From positions 122,778 through 186,777 of the forward strand of contig NZ_MRBS01000006.1 of the NCBI RefSeq assembly GCF_001922585.1: a stretch of 64,000 nucleotides of DNA. Reading direction: 5' to 3'. This DNA comes from Pantoea sp. 1.19 (lineage in GTDB: Bacteria; Pseudomonadota; Gammaproteobacteria; Enterobacterales; Enterobacteriaceae). Positions 42,514-53,103 of this stretch are shown here, piece by piece. The notes under the pieces are model-generated. The model searched no databases, was not told the origin of the DNA, and saw only the letters and a program-made list of their open reading frames with translations. A program made the position numbers and the translations under genes. The first letter of the stretch is position 1; each line of letters starts with the position of its first letter.

Positions 42514-44030
42514 TCTTCTTGTGCGATTCCAGGATTAACGAAAGGATAAAGGGCCGTGAACAAATCGGTTGCCAGCATGCCGCGTGTGCCGTAGCGCTGC
42601 GCCCGCAGATCGGCCGCGGCACCGTGTACCACGCAACCGGCGCAGGCGGCGGTAAAGGGTGCCAGGCCCTGCGCCATCAGGCTACTGATGATCCCTGATA
42701 ACACATCGCCCATTCCCCCGGCGGCCATCCCCGGATTACCCACATCGGCGATGGCCTGCTCGCCCTGCTGGCTGACAATCAGCGTGCCGGCACCTTTTAG
42801 CACCACGGTGCCACCGTAGCGTTCGGCCAGCCGCTGCGCGGCACGCAGGCGGTCGTGCTCAATCTCCGTCACCGTGCATCCCAGCAGGCGAGCCGCTTCC
42901 CCAGGGTGCGGCGTAATGACGCGATTTTGACGTTTCTCCGCGCTGAAAGCCAGCAGGTTTAATGCATCTGCATCCCACAGCATCGGTTTTTGCGCAGTTT
43001 TCACCTGCGAAAGCGCATTTTTACCCCACTCGCGCTGCCCCAGCCCCGGACCGACAGTGATGATGTCCGCCCACGCCAGCGCCGCGTCCAGCCGCTCCGC
43101 ATCCAGCTCATCGACCATCAGTTCGGGCCGCGCGGTCAGCAACGGCACCAGATTCGTTTTGTGAGTAAGCACTCGCACAAGTCCAGCACCGGTGCGCAGC
43201 GCCGCCTCTGCGGCCATCCGAATCGCCCCGGCGGTACCGCGATCGCCCCCGATCAACAGCAGTTTACCGTGATCGCCCTTGTGCGACGTGGGACGGCGCG
43301 GTGGCAGCCAACCGGGAAGCAGCGCCGCATCGAGCCGCTGCCACGGCGCGGGTTGCGCCTTCAGCCAGACGCTCAGGCCAAGCGCATCGCACTGCAGCTC
43401 CCCCACGTAGTCGCGCGCTTTCCCGGTTAGCAATCCGCTTTTTAAGACAATAAAGCTGACGGTCAGTGCTGCCGTGACGCACACGCCCGGTACTGCACCG
43501 CTGCTGGCCATCAGCCCACTGGGCACGTCCGCCGCTACCGCCGGGGCCGGATGCTGATTGATCTGCGCAATCACGGCGGCAACGGGTCCGTCGGGCGCCC
43601 GATTCAGTCCGGTGCCGAGCAGCGCATCAACAATCACGTCAACCTGCTCAGGCCAGGGAGCCGACAGCGAATGAATCTCCCCACCGGCATTCAGCCAGGC
43701 ATCCCGCGCCAGAGCAGCCTCTTCTGGTAGTGGTCGCTCACTTTCAACGGCAAGCAGCGTCACATTGCATCCCCCCGATCGCGCCAGCCGGGCCAGCACG
43801 TAGCCGTCCCCGCCGTTATTGCCGTGGCCGCAGAGAATCAGCCAGTGACGGGCGGCGGGAAAGCGCGCCGATGCCGCGCGCCACAGCGCCTCCCCGGCCC
43901 GCTGCATCAGTTCAAACAGCGTCAGCCCCAGCGCATCGGCGGCATTCCGCTCCAGCGACCGCAGGCGGTCGGCGGGCCAGGCAGAGTGTGGTAAACTGCC
44001 GCTCCTATTTGACGTTTTCAGGTCTTGCAT
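42510..44030 (-). CDS. nnr: Bifunctional NAD(P)HX epimerase/dehydratase
   Basis: Nnr repairs damaged hydrated NAD(P)H: the N-terminal YjeF_N domain epimerises R-NAD(P)HX and the C-terminal ribokinase-like domain dehydrates S-NAD(P)HX with ADP. I start at ATG 44030 (506 residues), which has GAGAGGG upstream; the frame also opens at 44111 inside queG. Epimerase: '[13 protein letters not shown]', '[18 protein letters not shown]', '[15 protein letters not shown]'. Dehydratase: '[14 protein letters not shown]', '[14 protein letters not shown]', '[19 protein letters not shown]'. It leads nnr-tsaE-amiB-mutL-miaA-hfq. Its start codon overlaps that of divergent queG. Confidence 0.96.
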   Translation of the reverse strand: MQDLKTSNRSGSLPHSAWPADRLRSLERNAADALGLTLFELMQRAGEALWRAASARFPAARHWLILCGHGNNGGDGYVLARLARSGGCNVTLLAVESERPLPEEAALARDAWLNAGGEIHSLSAPWPEQVDVIVDALLGTGLNRAPDGPVAAVIAQINQHPAPAVAADVPSGLMASSGAVPGVCVTAALTVSFIVLKSGLLTGKARDYVGELQCDALGLSVWLKAQPAPWQRLDAALLPGWLPPRRPTSHKGDHGKLLLIGGDRGTAGAIRMAAEAALRTGAGLVRVLTHKTNLVPLLTARPELMVDELDAERLDAALAWADIITVGPGLGQREWGKNALSQVKTAQKPMLWDADALNLLAFSAEKRQNRVITPHPGEAARLLGCTVTEIEHDRLRAAQRLAERYGGTVVLKGAGTLIVSQQGEQAIADVGNPGMAAGGMGDVLSGIISSLMAQGLAPFTAACAGCVVHGAAADLRAQRYGTRGMLATDLFTALYPFVNPGIAQEE

Positions 44031-45168
44031 GTCACACCCTCTCGATCTCGTCGCCTTGACGGAAAACATTAAACAGTGGGGTCGCGAACTGGGCTTCCAG
44101 CAGGTCGGCATCTGCGATACCGATCTGAGCCCGGAGGAGCCCCGGCTGCAGGCCTGGCTGAAGAAGCAGTATCACGGCGAGATGGCATGGATGGCGCGGC
44201 ACGGCATGATGCGCGCGCGCCCTCATGAGCTGCTGCCCGGCACGCTACGCGTGATCAGCGTGCGCATGAACTACCTGCCGGCGAAAGCCGCCTTCGCCAC
44301 CACGTTAAAAAATCCTCGCCTTGGATATGTTAGTCGCTATGCGCTGGGGCGCGATTATCACAAAGTATTACGTCAGCGGCTGAAACGGCTCGGCGATCGT
44401 ATTCGCGAGCACTGCATCGCGCTGAACTACCGCCCTTTTGTCGACTCGGCGCCGCTGCTGGAGCGGCCGCTGGCGGTCAAGGCCGGGCTGGGATGGACGG
44501 GAAAGCACTCGCTGGTATTGAATCGCGAAGCGGGATCGTGGTTTTTTCTGGGTGAGCTGCTGATCGATGTGCCGCTGCCGGTTGACGCGCCGCAGCCGGA
44601 ACAGTGCGGCCGCTGCGTCGCCTGTCTGACCACCTGCCCGACCGGCGCAATTGTTGAGCCCTATGTGGTGGATGCGCGACGCTGTATCTCCTATCTGACC
44701 ATTGAGCTGGAGGGCGCCATTCCTGAAGCGCTGCGCCCGCTGATGGGCAACCGCATCTACGGCTGTGACGACTGCCAGCTGATCTGCCCGTGGAACCGCT
44801 ACGGCCAGCTAACGGATGAAGATGATTTCTCGCCGCGTCGCGTACTGCACGCGCCGGAACTGATTGCGCTGTTTGCGTGGAGTGAAGCGACGTTTCTGCG
44901 CGTGACCGAAGGATCTGCCATCCGACGCATCGGTCACTTTCGCTGGTTGCGCAATATTGCCGTGGCCATGGGCAATGCGCCGTGGGATCAGGCGATCCTC
45001 CACGCCCTGCAGAGCCGCCAGGGTGAAAACGCTCTGCTGGACGAACACATTACCTGGGCAATTACCCAGCAGCTGGCACGCCGCCGGGCACTGGCCGTGG
45101 ACGTGCAACCGCCGCAGCAAAAGCGGCTGGTCCGCGCCATTGAAAAAGGGCTACCGCGCGATGCCTGA
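44029..45168 (+). CDS. queG: Epoxyqueuosine reductase QueG
   Basis: QueG reduces epoxyqueuosine to queuosine at tRNA position 34 using cobalamin and two [4Fe-4S] clusters. The product has 379 residues, E. coli length. Seen: 'WGRELGFQQVGICDTDLSPEEPRLQAWL', 'GWTGKHSLVLNREAGSWFFLGELL' (cobalamin side), the ferredoxin motif 'CGRCVACLTTCPTGAI' and the second cluster segment 'YGCDDCQLICPWN'. ATG 44029 overlaps the divergent nnr ATG (shared CATG), so the first codons of queG carry the nnr ribosome-binding site on the other strand. Confidence 0.97.
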   Translation: MSHPLDLVALTENIKQWGRELGFQQVGICDTDLSPEEPRLQAWLKKQYHGEMAWMARHGMMRARPHELLPGTLRVISVRMNYLPAKAAFATTLKNPRLGYVSRYALGRDYHKVLRQRLKRLGDRIREHCIALNYRPFVDSAPLLERPLAVKAGLGWTGKHSLVLNREAGSWFFLGELLIDVPLPVDAPQPEQCGRCVACLTTCPTGAIVEPYVVDARRCISYLTIELEGAIPEALRPLMGNRIYGCDDCQLICPWNRYGQLTDEDDFSPRRVLHAPELIALFAWSEATFLRVTEGSAIRRIGHFRWLRNIAVAMGNAPWDQAILHALQSRQGENALLDEHITWAITQQLARRRALAVDVQPPQQKRLVRAIEKGLPRDA

Positions 45169-45455
45169 GACCGGCGTCGCGTTATCCACACACTGTGCAT
45201 AAAATTAAAAAAACGTTGTCATTCAACTGACACAGAAAGTACAAGGGATCTGGATAGCAAATCTTAATCTTTATTTTTATTTTATTATCATGACGTTATA
45301 AAAAACACCCCGACTAACCTTGGCCTGCAATGCCAGGAAGCCAGACAGAAAGCCTGTGGATAAGTCTGTTGACGGACGGGAAAATTCTGCCGGAAGAGCG
45401 GGATAATCGCGACCAGCATCTGTGGATAAAGAGAGGGTGAATCAGGGAGAAAATT

Positions 45456-45531
<76 letters not shown>

Positions 45532-45559
45532 ATCGGAGGTGCCGTTCAGTGAACCAGAT

Positions 45560-45635
<76 letters not shown>

Positions 45636-45665
45636 ATCAATGGCACTGTACAGTCAAACAAATTT

Positions 45666-45741
<76 letters not shown>

Positions 45742-45783
45742 AATACGTACTGACGAAGAAAACTGCATCGGTACGGGAGGCGC

Positions 45784-45811
45784 ATTATACGAGAAAAAGA
45801 GGCGGCTGCAA
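45784..45811 (-). promoter_or_regulatory. Promoter of the tRNA-Gly array
   Basis: Minus strand TTGCAG (45806-45811), 16-base spacer, perfect TATAAT (45784-45789), then a GC-rich discriminator GCGCCTCCC, the type that makes stable-RNA promoters sensitive to ppGpp. Start predicted about 35 bases upstream of the first tRNA. Confidence 0.8.
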
Positions 45812-45938
45812 GACTCTTTCCCGACTTTTTTGCATTTTTCTTTCAACCGCTGATTTATGCGTCAGCTGGCCGAAAAAAGCGTCAGCTTTCAGCCGGCTGC
45901 AGCCGCCGGCGTCCTAACTTCCCTGCCCTGTGGGCCGT

Positions 45939-46484
45939 TTACAGCGCCAGAAAGTGTTCGCGATAGTAGGCCAGCTCGGCCACCGATTCCCGAATGTCGT
46001 CCAGCGCCTTGTGGCTCCCCTGCTTTTTAAAGCCGGGCAGAATATCGGGTTTCCAGCGCTTCGCCAGCTCTTTCAGCGTGCTGACATCCAGATAGCGGTA
46101 ATGGAAGTAGGCTTCCAGCTCCGGCATGTATTTAAACAGGAAGCGGCGATCCTGACCGATGCTGTTACCGCAGATCGGTGAAGCATTAGCCGGCACCCAC
46201 TGCTGCAGAAAGGCAAGGGTCTCCTGCTCGGCGGCACGCTCGCTGTAAGAACTGGCTTTAACCCGATCAACCAGGCCGCTGTGGGTGTGGGTGCGCACGT
46301 TCCACTCGTCCATTAGCGCCAGCTGGGCATCAGACTGATGCACCGCCAGTACCGGTCCTTCCGCCAGGATGTTCAACTCGGCATCGGTGACCAGCGTCGC
46401 GATCTCAATGATCCGATCTTGCTCCGGATTGAGGCCCGTCATCTCCAGATCGATCCAAATCAGGCGGTTGTCATTTTCACTCAT
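45939..46484 (-). CDS. orn: Oligoribonuclease
   Basis: Orn is a 3'-5' exonuclease that finishes RNA decay by cleaving dinucleotides, including pGpG from c-di-GMP. ATG 46484 gives 181 residues, the E. coli length; an in-frame upstream ATG at 46511 adds nine unconserved residues. DEDDh residues: '[20 protein letters not shown]', '[19 protein letters not shown]' and '[15 protein letters not shown]'. It diverges from rsgA over about 90 bases. Confidence 0.98.
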   Translation of the reverse strand: MSENDNRLIWIDLEMTGLNPEQDRIIEIATLVTDAELNILAEGPVLAVHQSDAQLALMDEWNVRTHTHSGLVDRVKASSYSERAAEQETLAFLQQWVPANASPICGNSIGQDRRFLFKYMPELEAYFHYRYLDVSTLKELAKRWKPDILPGFKKQGSHKALDDIRESVAELAYYREHFLAL

Positions 46485-46574
46485 GCGTTGCGTTACCTGT
46501 GTTATCCCCATTTATCGGTGTATCATAGACGTTTTGCCCGTCCGGGCGAAATCAATCAATTTCAGAGAGGGTGC

Positions 46575-47615
46575 GTGAGCAAAAACAAACTGTCGAAAGG
46601 CCAGCAGCGTCGCGTTAAAGCCAACCATCAGCGCCGACTGCGTGAACCCCGGGTGGAAGTCGATGACAGCCTGTTTGGGGAGCCTCGCGACGGCACGGTG
46701 ATCAGCCGCTTTGGCATGCACGCTGACGTGGAATACGCCGACGGCGAGGTGCACCGCTGCAACATTCGCCGTACCATCTCATCGCTGGTCACCGGTGACC
46801 GCGTGGTCTGGCGACCAGGTGCCGAGGGAACCGCCACGGTAAAAGGCATTGTCGAGGCGGTACATGAGCGCCAGTCGGTGCTGACCCGCCCGGACTACTA
46901 CGACGGAGTGAAACCGATCGCGGCCAATATCGATCAGATAGTCATCGTCTCCGCAATCCTGCCGGAGCTGTCGCTGAACATTATCGATCGCTACCTCGTT
47001 GCCGCCGAAACGCTGGACGTTGAGCCGCTGCTGGTGCTGAACAAAGTCGATCTGCTGGATGAGGAGGGCCTGGCCTTCGTTGACGAACAGATGGCGATCT
47101 ACCGCGACATTGGATATCGCGTGCTGATGGTATCCAGTCATGCTCACGCCGGTCTCCAGCCGCTGGAAGCGGCCCTCACCGGACGCACCAGCATTTTTGC
47201 CGGTCAGTCGGGCGTTGGCAAGTCGAGCCTGTTGAATACCCTGCTCGGCCTGGAGCAGGCGATCCTGACCAATGACGTCTCGGACGTATCCGGACTTGGC
47301 CAGCACACCACGACCGCCGCGCGCCTGTACCATTTCCCGCACGGCGGCAGCGTGATTGACTCCCCCGGGGTGCGCGAGTTTGGCCTGTGGCACCTGGAGC
47401 CGGAACAAATTACCCGCGGATTTGTCGAATTTCGCGACTACCTCGGCCACTGCAAATTTCGCGACTGCAAGCATGAGGATGATCCCGGCTGTGCACTGCG
47501 CGAAGCGGTAGAAAACGGTAAAATCGATGAATCGCGCTTTGATAACTACCATCGCATTTTAGACAGCATGGCGCAGGTAAAAACGCGTAAAACCTTTTCC
47601 GGCAATGAAGACTGA
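46575..47615 (+). CDS. rsgA: Ribosome small-subunit GTPase RsgA
   Basis: RsgA is a circularly permuted GTPase that checks the decoding centre in late 30S maturation and releases RbfA. I start at GTG 46575 with GAGAGGG a few bases upstream (346 residues; E. coli 350); a long upstream ORF extension overlaps orn and is spurious. Order: basic N-tail '[21 protein letters not shown]', OB domain, G4 'LNKVDLL', G1 '[12 protein letters not shown]', '[15 protein letters not shown]', G3 '[13 protein letters not shown]', and a C-terminal zinc finger '[14 protein letters not shown]'. Confidence 0.97.
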   Translation: MSKNKLSKGQQRRVKANHQRRLREPRVEVDDSLFGEPRDGTVISRFGMHADVEYADGEVHRCNIRRTISSLVTGDRVVWRPGAEGTATVKGIVEAVHERQSVLTRPDYYDGVKPIAANIDQIVIVSAILPELSLNIIDRYLVAAETLDVEPLLVLNKVDLLDEEGLAFVDEQMAIYRDIGYRVLMVSSHAHAGLQPLEAALTGRTSIFAGQSGVGKSSLLNTLLGLEQAILTNDVSDVSGLGQHTTTAARLYHFPHGGSVIDSPGVREFGLWHLEPEQITRGFVEFRDYLGHCKFRDCKHEDDPGCALREAVENGKIDESRFDNYHRILDSMAQVKTRKTFSGNED

Positions 47616-47681
47616 CATTTACCCTTGTCGTGGTTACAATTCGCCCCCTTTTTTCAACGATTAACGAGCCCGGAGGCTACC

Positions 47682-48581
47682 GTGTTGGATCGAATTAAAC
47701 TTGCCCTGCAGCATGTCCTGCCGCAAAAGTGGCTGACAGAGCTGGCCGGCTGGGGTGCCAGTAAGCGAGCGGGTCGCCTGACCAAGGCGGTGATTGACCT
47801 GTTTGTCTGGATCTACAAAGTGGATATGTCCGAAGCGCAGAAACCGGACACTGCCAGCTATCGCACCTTTAATGATTTCTTCGTCCGACCGCTGCGCGAA
47901 GACGCGCGCCCGATGGCGACCGATGCCAATGAGCTTATCCAGCCGGCCGACGGCGCCATCAGCCAGCTGGGGCCGATTAACGGCGATCAGATTTTCCAGG
48001 CGAAGGGCCACAGCTATTCGCTTGAGGCGCTGCTTGCCGGTAACGCACAGATGGCGGAGCGGTTCCGTGATGGCCACTTTGTCACGACCTACCTGGCACC
48101 GCGCGACTATCATCGCGTCCACATGCCCTGCAACGGTATTCTGCGTGAGATGATCTACGTACCGGGCGATCTCTATTCAGTGAATCCGCTGACTGCCGCC
48201 AACGTGCCCAACCTGTTTGCCCGTAATGAGCGCGTCATTTGCCTGTTTGATACCGATTTCGGCCCGATGGTGCAGATTCTGGTCGGGGCCACGATTGTTG
48301 GCAGCATCGAAACCGTCTGGGCCGGCACCGTTACCCCGCCGCGCGAAGGGGTGATCAAGCGCTGGACGTGGCCGGCCGCCGATAGCGAAGGTGCGGTGGT
48401 GCTGTTGAAAGGTCAGGAGATGGGACGCTTCAAGCTCGGCTCGACGGTGATCAACCTGTTCGCCGCCGATCGCATCCGCCTGAATAACACGCTTACCACC
48501 CGCTCGGTAACGCGCCTGGGTCAGCCGCTGGCGCAGGGGCTGTCGCCGCAGAGCGAGCCGGTGACCCCGCCCGACGCGTAA
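47682..48581 (+). CDS. psd: Phosphatidylserine decarboxylase proenzyme
   Basis: Psd converts phosphatidylserine to phosphatidylethanolamine at the inner membrane. I choose GTG 47682, which aligns with the E. coli start and has GGAGG five bases upstream; 299 residues. The proenzyme self-cleaves at '[10 protein letters not shown]', where the Ser of LGST becomes the pyruvoyl group; catalytic '[10 protein letters not shown]' and '[16 protein letters not shown]' are intact. The alpha-chain tail is about 20 residues shorter than in E. coli. Followed after 11 bases by mscM, with which it forms an operon; E. coli psd-mscM is controlled by sigma-E and CpxR. Confidence 0.96.
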   Translation: MLDRIKLALQHVLPQKWLTELAGWGASKRAGRLTKAVIDLFVWIYKVDMSEAQKPDTASYRTFNDFFVRPLREDARPMATDANELIQPADGAISQLGPINGDQIFQAKGHSYSLEALLAGNAQMAERFRDGHFVTTYLAPRDYHRVHMPCNGILREMIYVPGDLYSVNPLTAANVPNLFARNERVICLFDTDFGPMVQILVGATIVGSIETVWAGTVTPPREGVIKRWTWPAADSEGAVVLLKGQEMGRFKLGSTVINLFAADRIRLNNTLTTRSVTRLGQPLAQGLSPQSEPVTPPDA

Positions 48582-48592
48582 GGATACTGGCC

Positions 48593-51500
48593 GTGCGCCT
48601 GATACTGACGTTACTGATCTGCTGGTGTGTGAGCCAGCCCCTGTGGGCCGCTGCAGTGCCCGACAGCGCGCAGCTGAAGCAGGAACTGGAGTCGGCAAAA
48701 TCGGCGAAAACGCCGAACCAACCCGACACGGTGCAAACGCTGGAAACGGCGCTGAAATCGCTGGAAGATCGCGACGAGTCTCTCGCGCGGGCGAAGCAGT
48801 ACCAGCAGGTAATCGACGATTTTCCGCGCCTGTCGCGGGAGCTGCGCCAGCAAATTACCGCGGTCAGCGACAGCAGTAAAACCGTGCGCAGCACCATGAA
48901 CAGCGCCGAACTGGATCAAGAGATCCTGCAGGTTAGCAGTCAGCAGATCGAAGAGAGTCGGCAGGCACAGCAGGAACAGGAGCGCAGCCGTGAGATCAGC
49001 GACTCGCTCAGCCAGCTGCCGCAGCAGCAAACCGACACCCGCCGCGCCCTGAGTGAGCTGGATCGCCGGCTGCAGGCCATGCCGGCACCAACCAACGTCT
49101 TTACTCAGGCGCAGGTGTGGGCCCGGCAGAGCGAGTCCGCGGCTCTGAAGGCGCGGGTGGATGAACTGCAGCTGGAGCAGCTGTCAGCCAACAACCGCCA
49201 GGAACTGGCACGCATGCGTGCCGATCTGCATCAAAAACGCGCTGAGCAGCTGGATAACTACCTGCAGGCGCTACGTAATCAGCTGAATACGCTGCGGCAG
49301 CGCGAAGCCGAGGTTGCACTGGAGCGCACCGAGCAGCTGGCGGAAAACAGCGAAGATCTGCCGGCCAAAATTACCGAGCAGTTTCGCGTCAACCGCGAGC
49401 TGTCCGCGGCGTTGAACCAGCAGGCGCAGCGGATGGATTTGATCGCTTCGCAGCAGCGCCAGGCCACCAATAACACCATTCAGGTTCGGCAGGCGCTGAG
49501 CACTATTCGCGAGCAGTCGCAGTGGCTGGGCGTCTCAAATGTACTTGGCGAAGCCCTGCGAGCGCAGGTGGCACGCCTGCCGGAAATGCCGAAGTCGCAG
49601 CAGCTGGATAGCGACATGGCTCAGCTGCGCGTCCAGCGTCTCTCCTACGAAGATAGGCTGGATCAGCAGGCCCAGCTGCGCCAGTTGAAACAAGACAACG
49701 GCGAACCGCTGACCAGCGAACAAAAGCGGATTCTGGATGCCCAGCTGCGTACTCAGCGCGAGCTGCTCGGATCGCTGATTTCCGGCAGCGATAATCTGAT
49801 TCTGGAAGTGACCAAGCTGAAGGTCGCTAACGGCCAGCTGGAAGATGCGCTCAACGAGATTAAACAGGCTGCACACCGCTATCTGTTCTGGAGCGCGGAC
49901 GTCAATCCGATCGGCCTGAGCTATCCGCTGCACGTGGCGCAGGATTTACAGCGCCTGCTGTCGCTGGATACCCTGGGCCAGCTGGGCAAAGCGCTGATGA
50001 TGATGTTTACCAGCCGCGACACCATTTTGCCGGTGATCGGTGCGCTGCTGCTGGTCGGCTTCGCCATCAGCTCACGTCGCCACTATCATGCCTTCCTCGC
50101 CCGCGCCGCCAGTCGGGTTGGTAAGGTGACCCAAGATCAGTTCAGCCTGACTATGCGCACGGTATTCTGGTCGATCCTCGTGGCCCTGCCGCTGCCGGTA
50201 CTCTGGGGCGCACTGGGATATGGCTTGCAGCAGGCCTGGCCCTACCCGATTGCGGTGGCGATCGGTAAAGGCGTCACCGCCGCCCTGCCGGTGCTGTGGG
50301 CCTTTATGATCAGCGCGTCGTTTGCCCGGCCGCAGGGCCTGTTTGTGGTCCACTTTCGCTGGCCGCAGGCGCGCGTGTCCCGCGCCATGCGCTACTATCG
50401 CCTGTCAATCGGGCTGATTGTCCCGCTGATTATGCTGCTGATTACCTTCGACAGCCTGGACGATCGCCAGTTTTCCAGCACCCTCGGTCGGCTGTGCTTT
50501 ATCCTGATTTGCGGCGCTCTGAGCCTGGTGACCCTGAGCCTGAAGCGCGCCGGTATCCCGCTGCATCTCGACAAAGAGGGTAACGGTGAGAACCTGCTAA
50601 ATAACGTGTTCTGGAACCTGATGATCGGCATTCCGCTGCTGGCGGCGCTGGCCTCCGCGATCGGTTATCTGGCTACCGCGCAGGCGATTCTGGCCCGTCT
50701 GGAAACCTCAATGGCCATCTGGTTCCTGCTGCTGGTGGTGTATCACATTATTCGCCGCTGGATGCTGATCCAGCGGCGACGCATCGCCTTTGATCGCGCC
50801 CGTACCCGCCGCGCCGAAATTCTGGCTCAGCGCGCCCGCGGCGAGGAGGAGAGCAGCGCCCTGGCGGCTACCGCCGACGGCGGTCAGGACGTTGAAGAGC
50901 CGGTCATTGACCTTGATGCGATCAGTGCACAATCGCTACGGCTGGTGCGCTCGCTGCTGACCCTGATTGCGCTGGTTTCAGTGATTGTCCTGTGGTCCGA
51001 GATCCATTCGGCGTTTGGTTTTCTGGAGAACATTAAGCTGTGGGATGTCACCACCAACGTGCAGGGCATTGAGAGCCAGCAGCCCATTACTCTGGGCGCG
51101 GTGCTGATTGCGATTCTGGTGTTTGCCATTACCGCTCAGCTGGTCAGAAATATGCCGGCGATGCTGGAGCTTGGACTGTTGCAGCACCTCAGCTTATCGC
51201 CCGGCACCGGCTACGCCATCACCACGCTGACCAAATACCTGCTGTTGCTGATTGGCGGCCTGGCCGGCTTCTCACTGATCGGCATTGAGTGGTCGAAACT
51301 GCAGTGGCTGGTCGCGGCGCTGGGTGTCGGACTCGGCTTTGGTCTGCAGGAGATCTTCGCTAACTTTATCTCTGGTCTGATTATCCTGTTTGAGAAGCCA
51401 ATTCGCATCGGCGATACGGTGACTATCCGCGATTTGACCGGCAGCATTACCCGCATCAATACGCGGGCCACCACCATTACCGACTGGGACCGGAAAGAGA

Positions 51501-51925
51501 TTATCGTGCCCAACAAGGCCTTTATTACCGAACAGTTTATCAACTGGTCGCTGTCAGATTCGGTGACGCGCGTGGTGCTGACTATTCCGGCACCGGCCGA
51601 GGCCAATAGCGATCAGGTGACCCAGCTGCTGCTGTCGGCGGCGAACCGCTGCAGCCTGGTGCTGGATAACCCGATTCCGGAAGTGTTTCTGGTTGATTTA
51701 CAGCAGGGGATCCAGCTGTATGAACTGCGTATCTACGCTGCAGAGATGGGGCACCGGATGCCACTGCGCCATGAGCTGCACAGCCTGATCCTGAATGCGT
51801 TCCACGAGCACGGGCTCGAGATGCCGTTCCCGCCGTTCCAGGTTCGGATGGAGACTGTCGGCCGGAAAATTCCAGCCAGCAACGGCACGCCGGCCGCCCG
51901 TCAGTACAAATCGGGCGGTCTGTAA
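48593..51925 (+). CDS. mscM: Miniconductance mechanosensitive channel MscM (YjeP)
   Basis: A large MscS-family channel that opens under hypo-osmotic stress. The product has 1110 residues (E. coli 1107), starting at GTG 48593 with AAGGA 8 bases upstream. A cleavable signal peptide (1-20) precedes a long periplasmic coiled-coil MscS_porin domain (about 25-450, rich in Gln/Leu/Arg heptads), then about 11 TM helices (about 470-960), and the MscS pore and beta domain 'LQWLVAALGVGLGFGLQEIFANFISGLIILFEKPIRIGDTVTI' followed by 'VPNKAFITEQFINWSLSD'. Last gene after psd; converges on epmA. Confidence 0.96.
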   Translation: MRLILTLLICWCVSQPLWAAAVPDSAQLKQELESAKSAKTPNQPDTVQTLETALKSLEDRDESLARAKQYQQVIDDFPRLSRELRQQITAVSDSSKTVRSTMNSAELDQEILQVSSQQIEESRQAQQEQERSREISDSLSQLPQQQTDTRRALSELDRRLQAMPAPTNVFTQAQVWARQSESAALKARVDELQLEQLSANNRQELARMRADLHQKRAEQLDNYLQALRNQLNTLRQREAEVALERTEQLAENSEDLPAKITEQFRVNRELSAALNQQAQRMDLIASQQRQATNNTIQVRQALSTIREQSQWLGVSNVLGEALRAQVARLPEMPKSQQLDSDMAQLRVQRLSYEDRLDQQAQLRQLKQDNGEPLTSEQKRILDAQLRTQRELLGSLISGSDNLILEVTKLKVANGQLEDALNEIKQAAHRYLFWSADVNPIGLSYPLHVAQDLQRLLSLDTLGQLGKALMMMFTSRDTILPVIGALLLVGFAISSRRHYHAFLARAASRVGKVTQDQFSLTMRTVFWSILVALPLPVLWGALGYGLQQAWPYPIAVAIGKGVTAALPVLWAFMISASFARPQGLFVVHFRWPQARVSRAMRYYRLSIGLIVPLIMLLITFDSLDDRQFSSTLGRLCFILICGALSLVTLSLKRAGIPLHLDKEGNGENLLNNVFWNLMIGIPLLAALASAIGYLATAQAILARLETSMAIWFLLLVVYHIIRRWMLIQRRRIAFDRARTRRAEILAQRARGEEESSALAATADGGQDVEEPVIDLDAISAQSLRLVRSLLTLIALVSVIVLWSEIHSAFGFLENIKLWDVTTNVQGIESQQPITLGAVLIAILVFAITAQLVRNMPAMLELGLLQHLSLSPGTGYAITTLTKYLLLLIGGLAGFSLIGIEWSKLQWLVAALGVGLGFGLQEIFANFISGLIILFEKPIRIGDTVTIRDLTGSITRINTRATTITDWDRKEIIVPNKAFITEQFINWSLSDSVTRVVLTIPAPAEANSDQVTQLLLSAANRCSLVLDNPIPEVFLVDLQQGIQLYELRIYAAEMGHRMPLRHELHSLILNAFHEHGLEMPFPPFQVRMETVGRKIPASNGTPAARQYKSGGL

Positions 51926-51932
51926 GCGTGGC

Positions 51933-51967
51933 GCCCGGCGCGGTCGCTGCACGCGACCGCGCCGGGC
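51933..51967. terminator. 15-bp hairpin between convergent mscM and epmA
   Basis: GCCCGGCGCGGTCGC pairs perfectly with its complement across a 5-base TGCAC loop. On the plus strand it is followed by ATTTAATT; on the minus strand by no T-run. Probably shared by both transcripts. Confidence 0.75.
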
Positions 51968-51973
51968 ATTTAA

Positions 51974-52951
51974 TTAGCAGCGATCGACCGGAAAAGCGAT
52001 CACCTCGCTGAGCGATTCTGCCTGCAGCGCCAGCATCACCAGGCGATCAACCCCCAGCGCGACCCCGGAGCAGTTTGGCAGCCCGTGTGCCAGCGCCGCC
52101 AGCAGATAGTGATCGACCGGCTGCTGCGGCAGGCCGCGCGCCGCGCGCTTGCGATTATCTTGCTCAAAGCGGCCGCGCTGCTCGCGGGCGTCGGTCAGTT
52201 CGCGGAAGCCGTTGGCCAGCTCAATGCCCTTAAAGTAAACCTCAAAGCGCTCCGCAACGCGGTGATCTTCGGTGCTGATCTCCGCCAGCGCCGCCTGACT
52301 GGCCGGGAAGTGATAGATAAACGTCGGTCGCTCAAGACCAATTTTCGGTTCTACGCCCAGCATAAACAGCAGCTGCAGCAGCGTATCGCGATCGTCTTCG
52401 GCGTCAGCCAGATCGCCCACGCCAAGGGTTGCCGCCAGCTCGCGCAGCTGCGTTTTATCGGCCGACAGCGGATCGGTGTCAAGATGGCGAATAAACGCCT
52501 GTTGATAAGAGAGGCTCTCCGCACTGTCGCAGTCGAGCACCTGCTGCAGCAGATCGTCGACCTCGTTCATCAGTCGGTACATATCATAATGGGGGCGATA
52601 CCACTCCAGCATGGTGAATTCCGGATTGTGGTGCCGACCCGCTTCTTCATTCCGAAAACTGCGGCCCATTTGATAAATCGGGCCGCTTCCTGCCGCCAGC
52701 AGGCGCTTCATATGATATTCCGGGCTGGTCATCAGATAGAGATCGATGCCCTGAGCCGCACCCGGGCCGACAAAGCGGGTCTGAAACGGAAACAGATGAA
52801 CGTCGGTGACCGTCGCCTGGCTCATCGCCGGCGTCTCCACCTCCAGCACGCCGCGATCGGCAAAAAAGGCCCGGATATCGCGCAGGATCTTCGCGCGTTT
52901 TAAGAGATTGGCAATCGGGGCACTGGGTTGCCAACTGGCCGATTCGCTCAT
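51974..52951 (-). CDS. epmA: EF-P-(R)-beta-lysine ligase EpmA
   Basis: EpmA, a truncated lysyl-tRNA-synthetase paralogue, attaches (R)-beta-lysine to Lys34 of EF-P. The product has 325 residues, E. coli length, with only the class II catalytic core: motif 2 region '[29 protein letters not shown]', '[14 protein letters not shown]' and motif 3 '[15 protein letters not shown]'. The anticodon-binding domain is absent, as expected. Its substrate gene efp and the aminomutase epmB lie within 2 kb, closer than in E. coli where frdABCD intervenes. Confidence 0.97.
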   Translation of the reverse strand: MSESASWQPSAPIANLLKRAKILRDIRAFFADRGVLEVETPAMSQATVTDVHLFPFQTRFVGPGAAQGIDLYLMTSPEYHMKRLLAAGSGPIYQMGRSFRNEEAGRHHNPEFTMLEWYRPHYDMYRLMNEVDDLLQQVLDCDSAESLSYQQAFIRHLDTDPLSADKTQLRELAATLGVGDLADAEDDRDTLLQLLFMLGVEPKIGLERPTFIYHFPASQAALAEISTEDHRVAERFEVYFKGIELANGFRELTDAREQRGRFEQDNRKRAARGLPQQPVDHYLLAALAHGLPNCSGVALGVDRLVMLALQAESLSEVIAFPVDRC

Positions 52952-53066
52952 GTTTCATACTCCGCAGTCATACAGGGGCAGGCAGTCTACCCGTTCATTT
53001 CCAGCCAGACAATGGCTATCCGGTCGCCCGCGCGGCGCCGAAAATCCGCAGGCCGGCTCGAAGTGT

Positions 53067-53073
53067 CTATACT
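53067..53073 (+). promoter_or_regulatory. Sigma-S-like -10 of blc
   Basis: C at -13 followed by TATACT, no recognisable -35 at the expected distance. It lies about 30 bases before the blc start. blc is sigma-S dependent in E. coli. Confidence 0.5.
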
Positions 53074-53103
53074 CTGACTAAGCCACTGAAAAGGAAAACT
53101 AAC

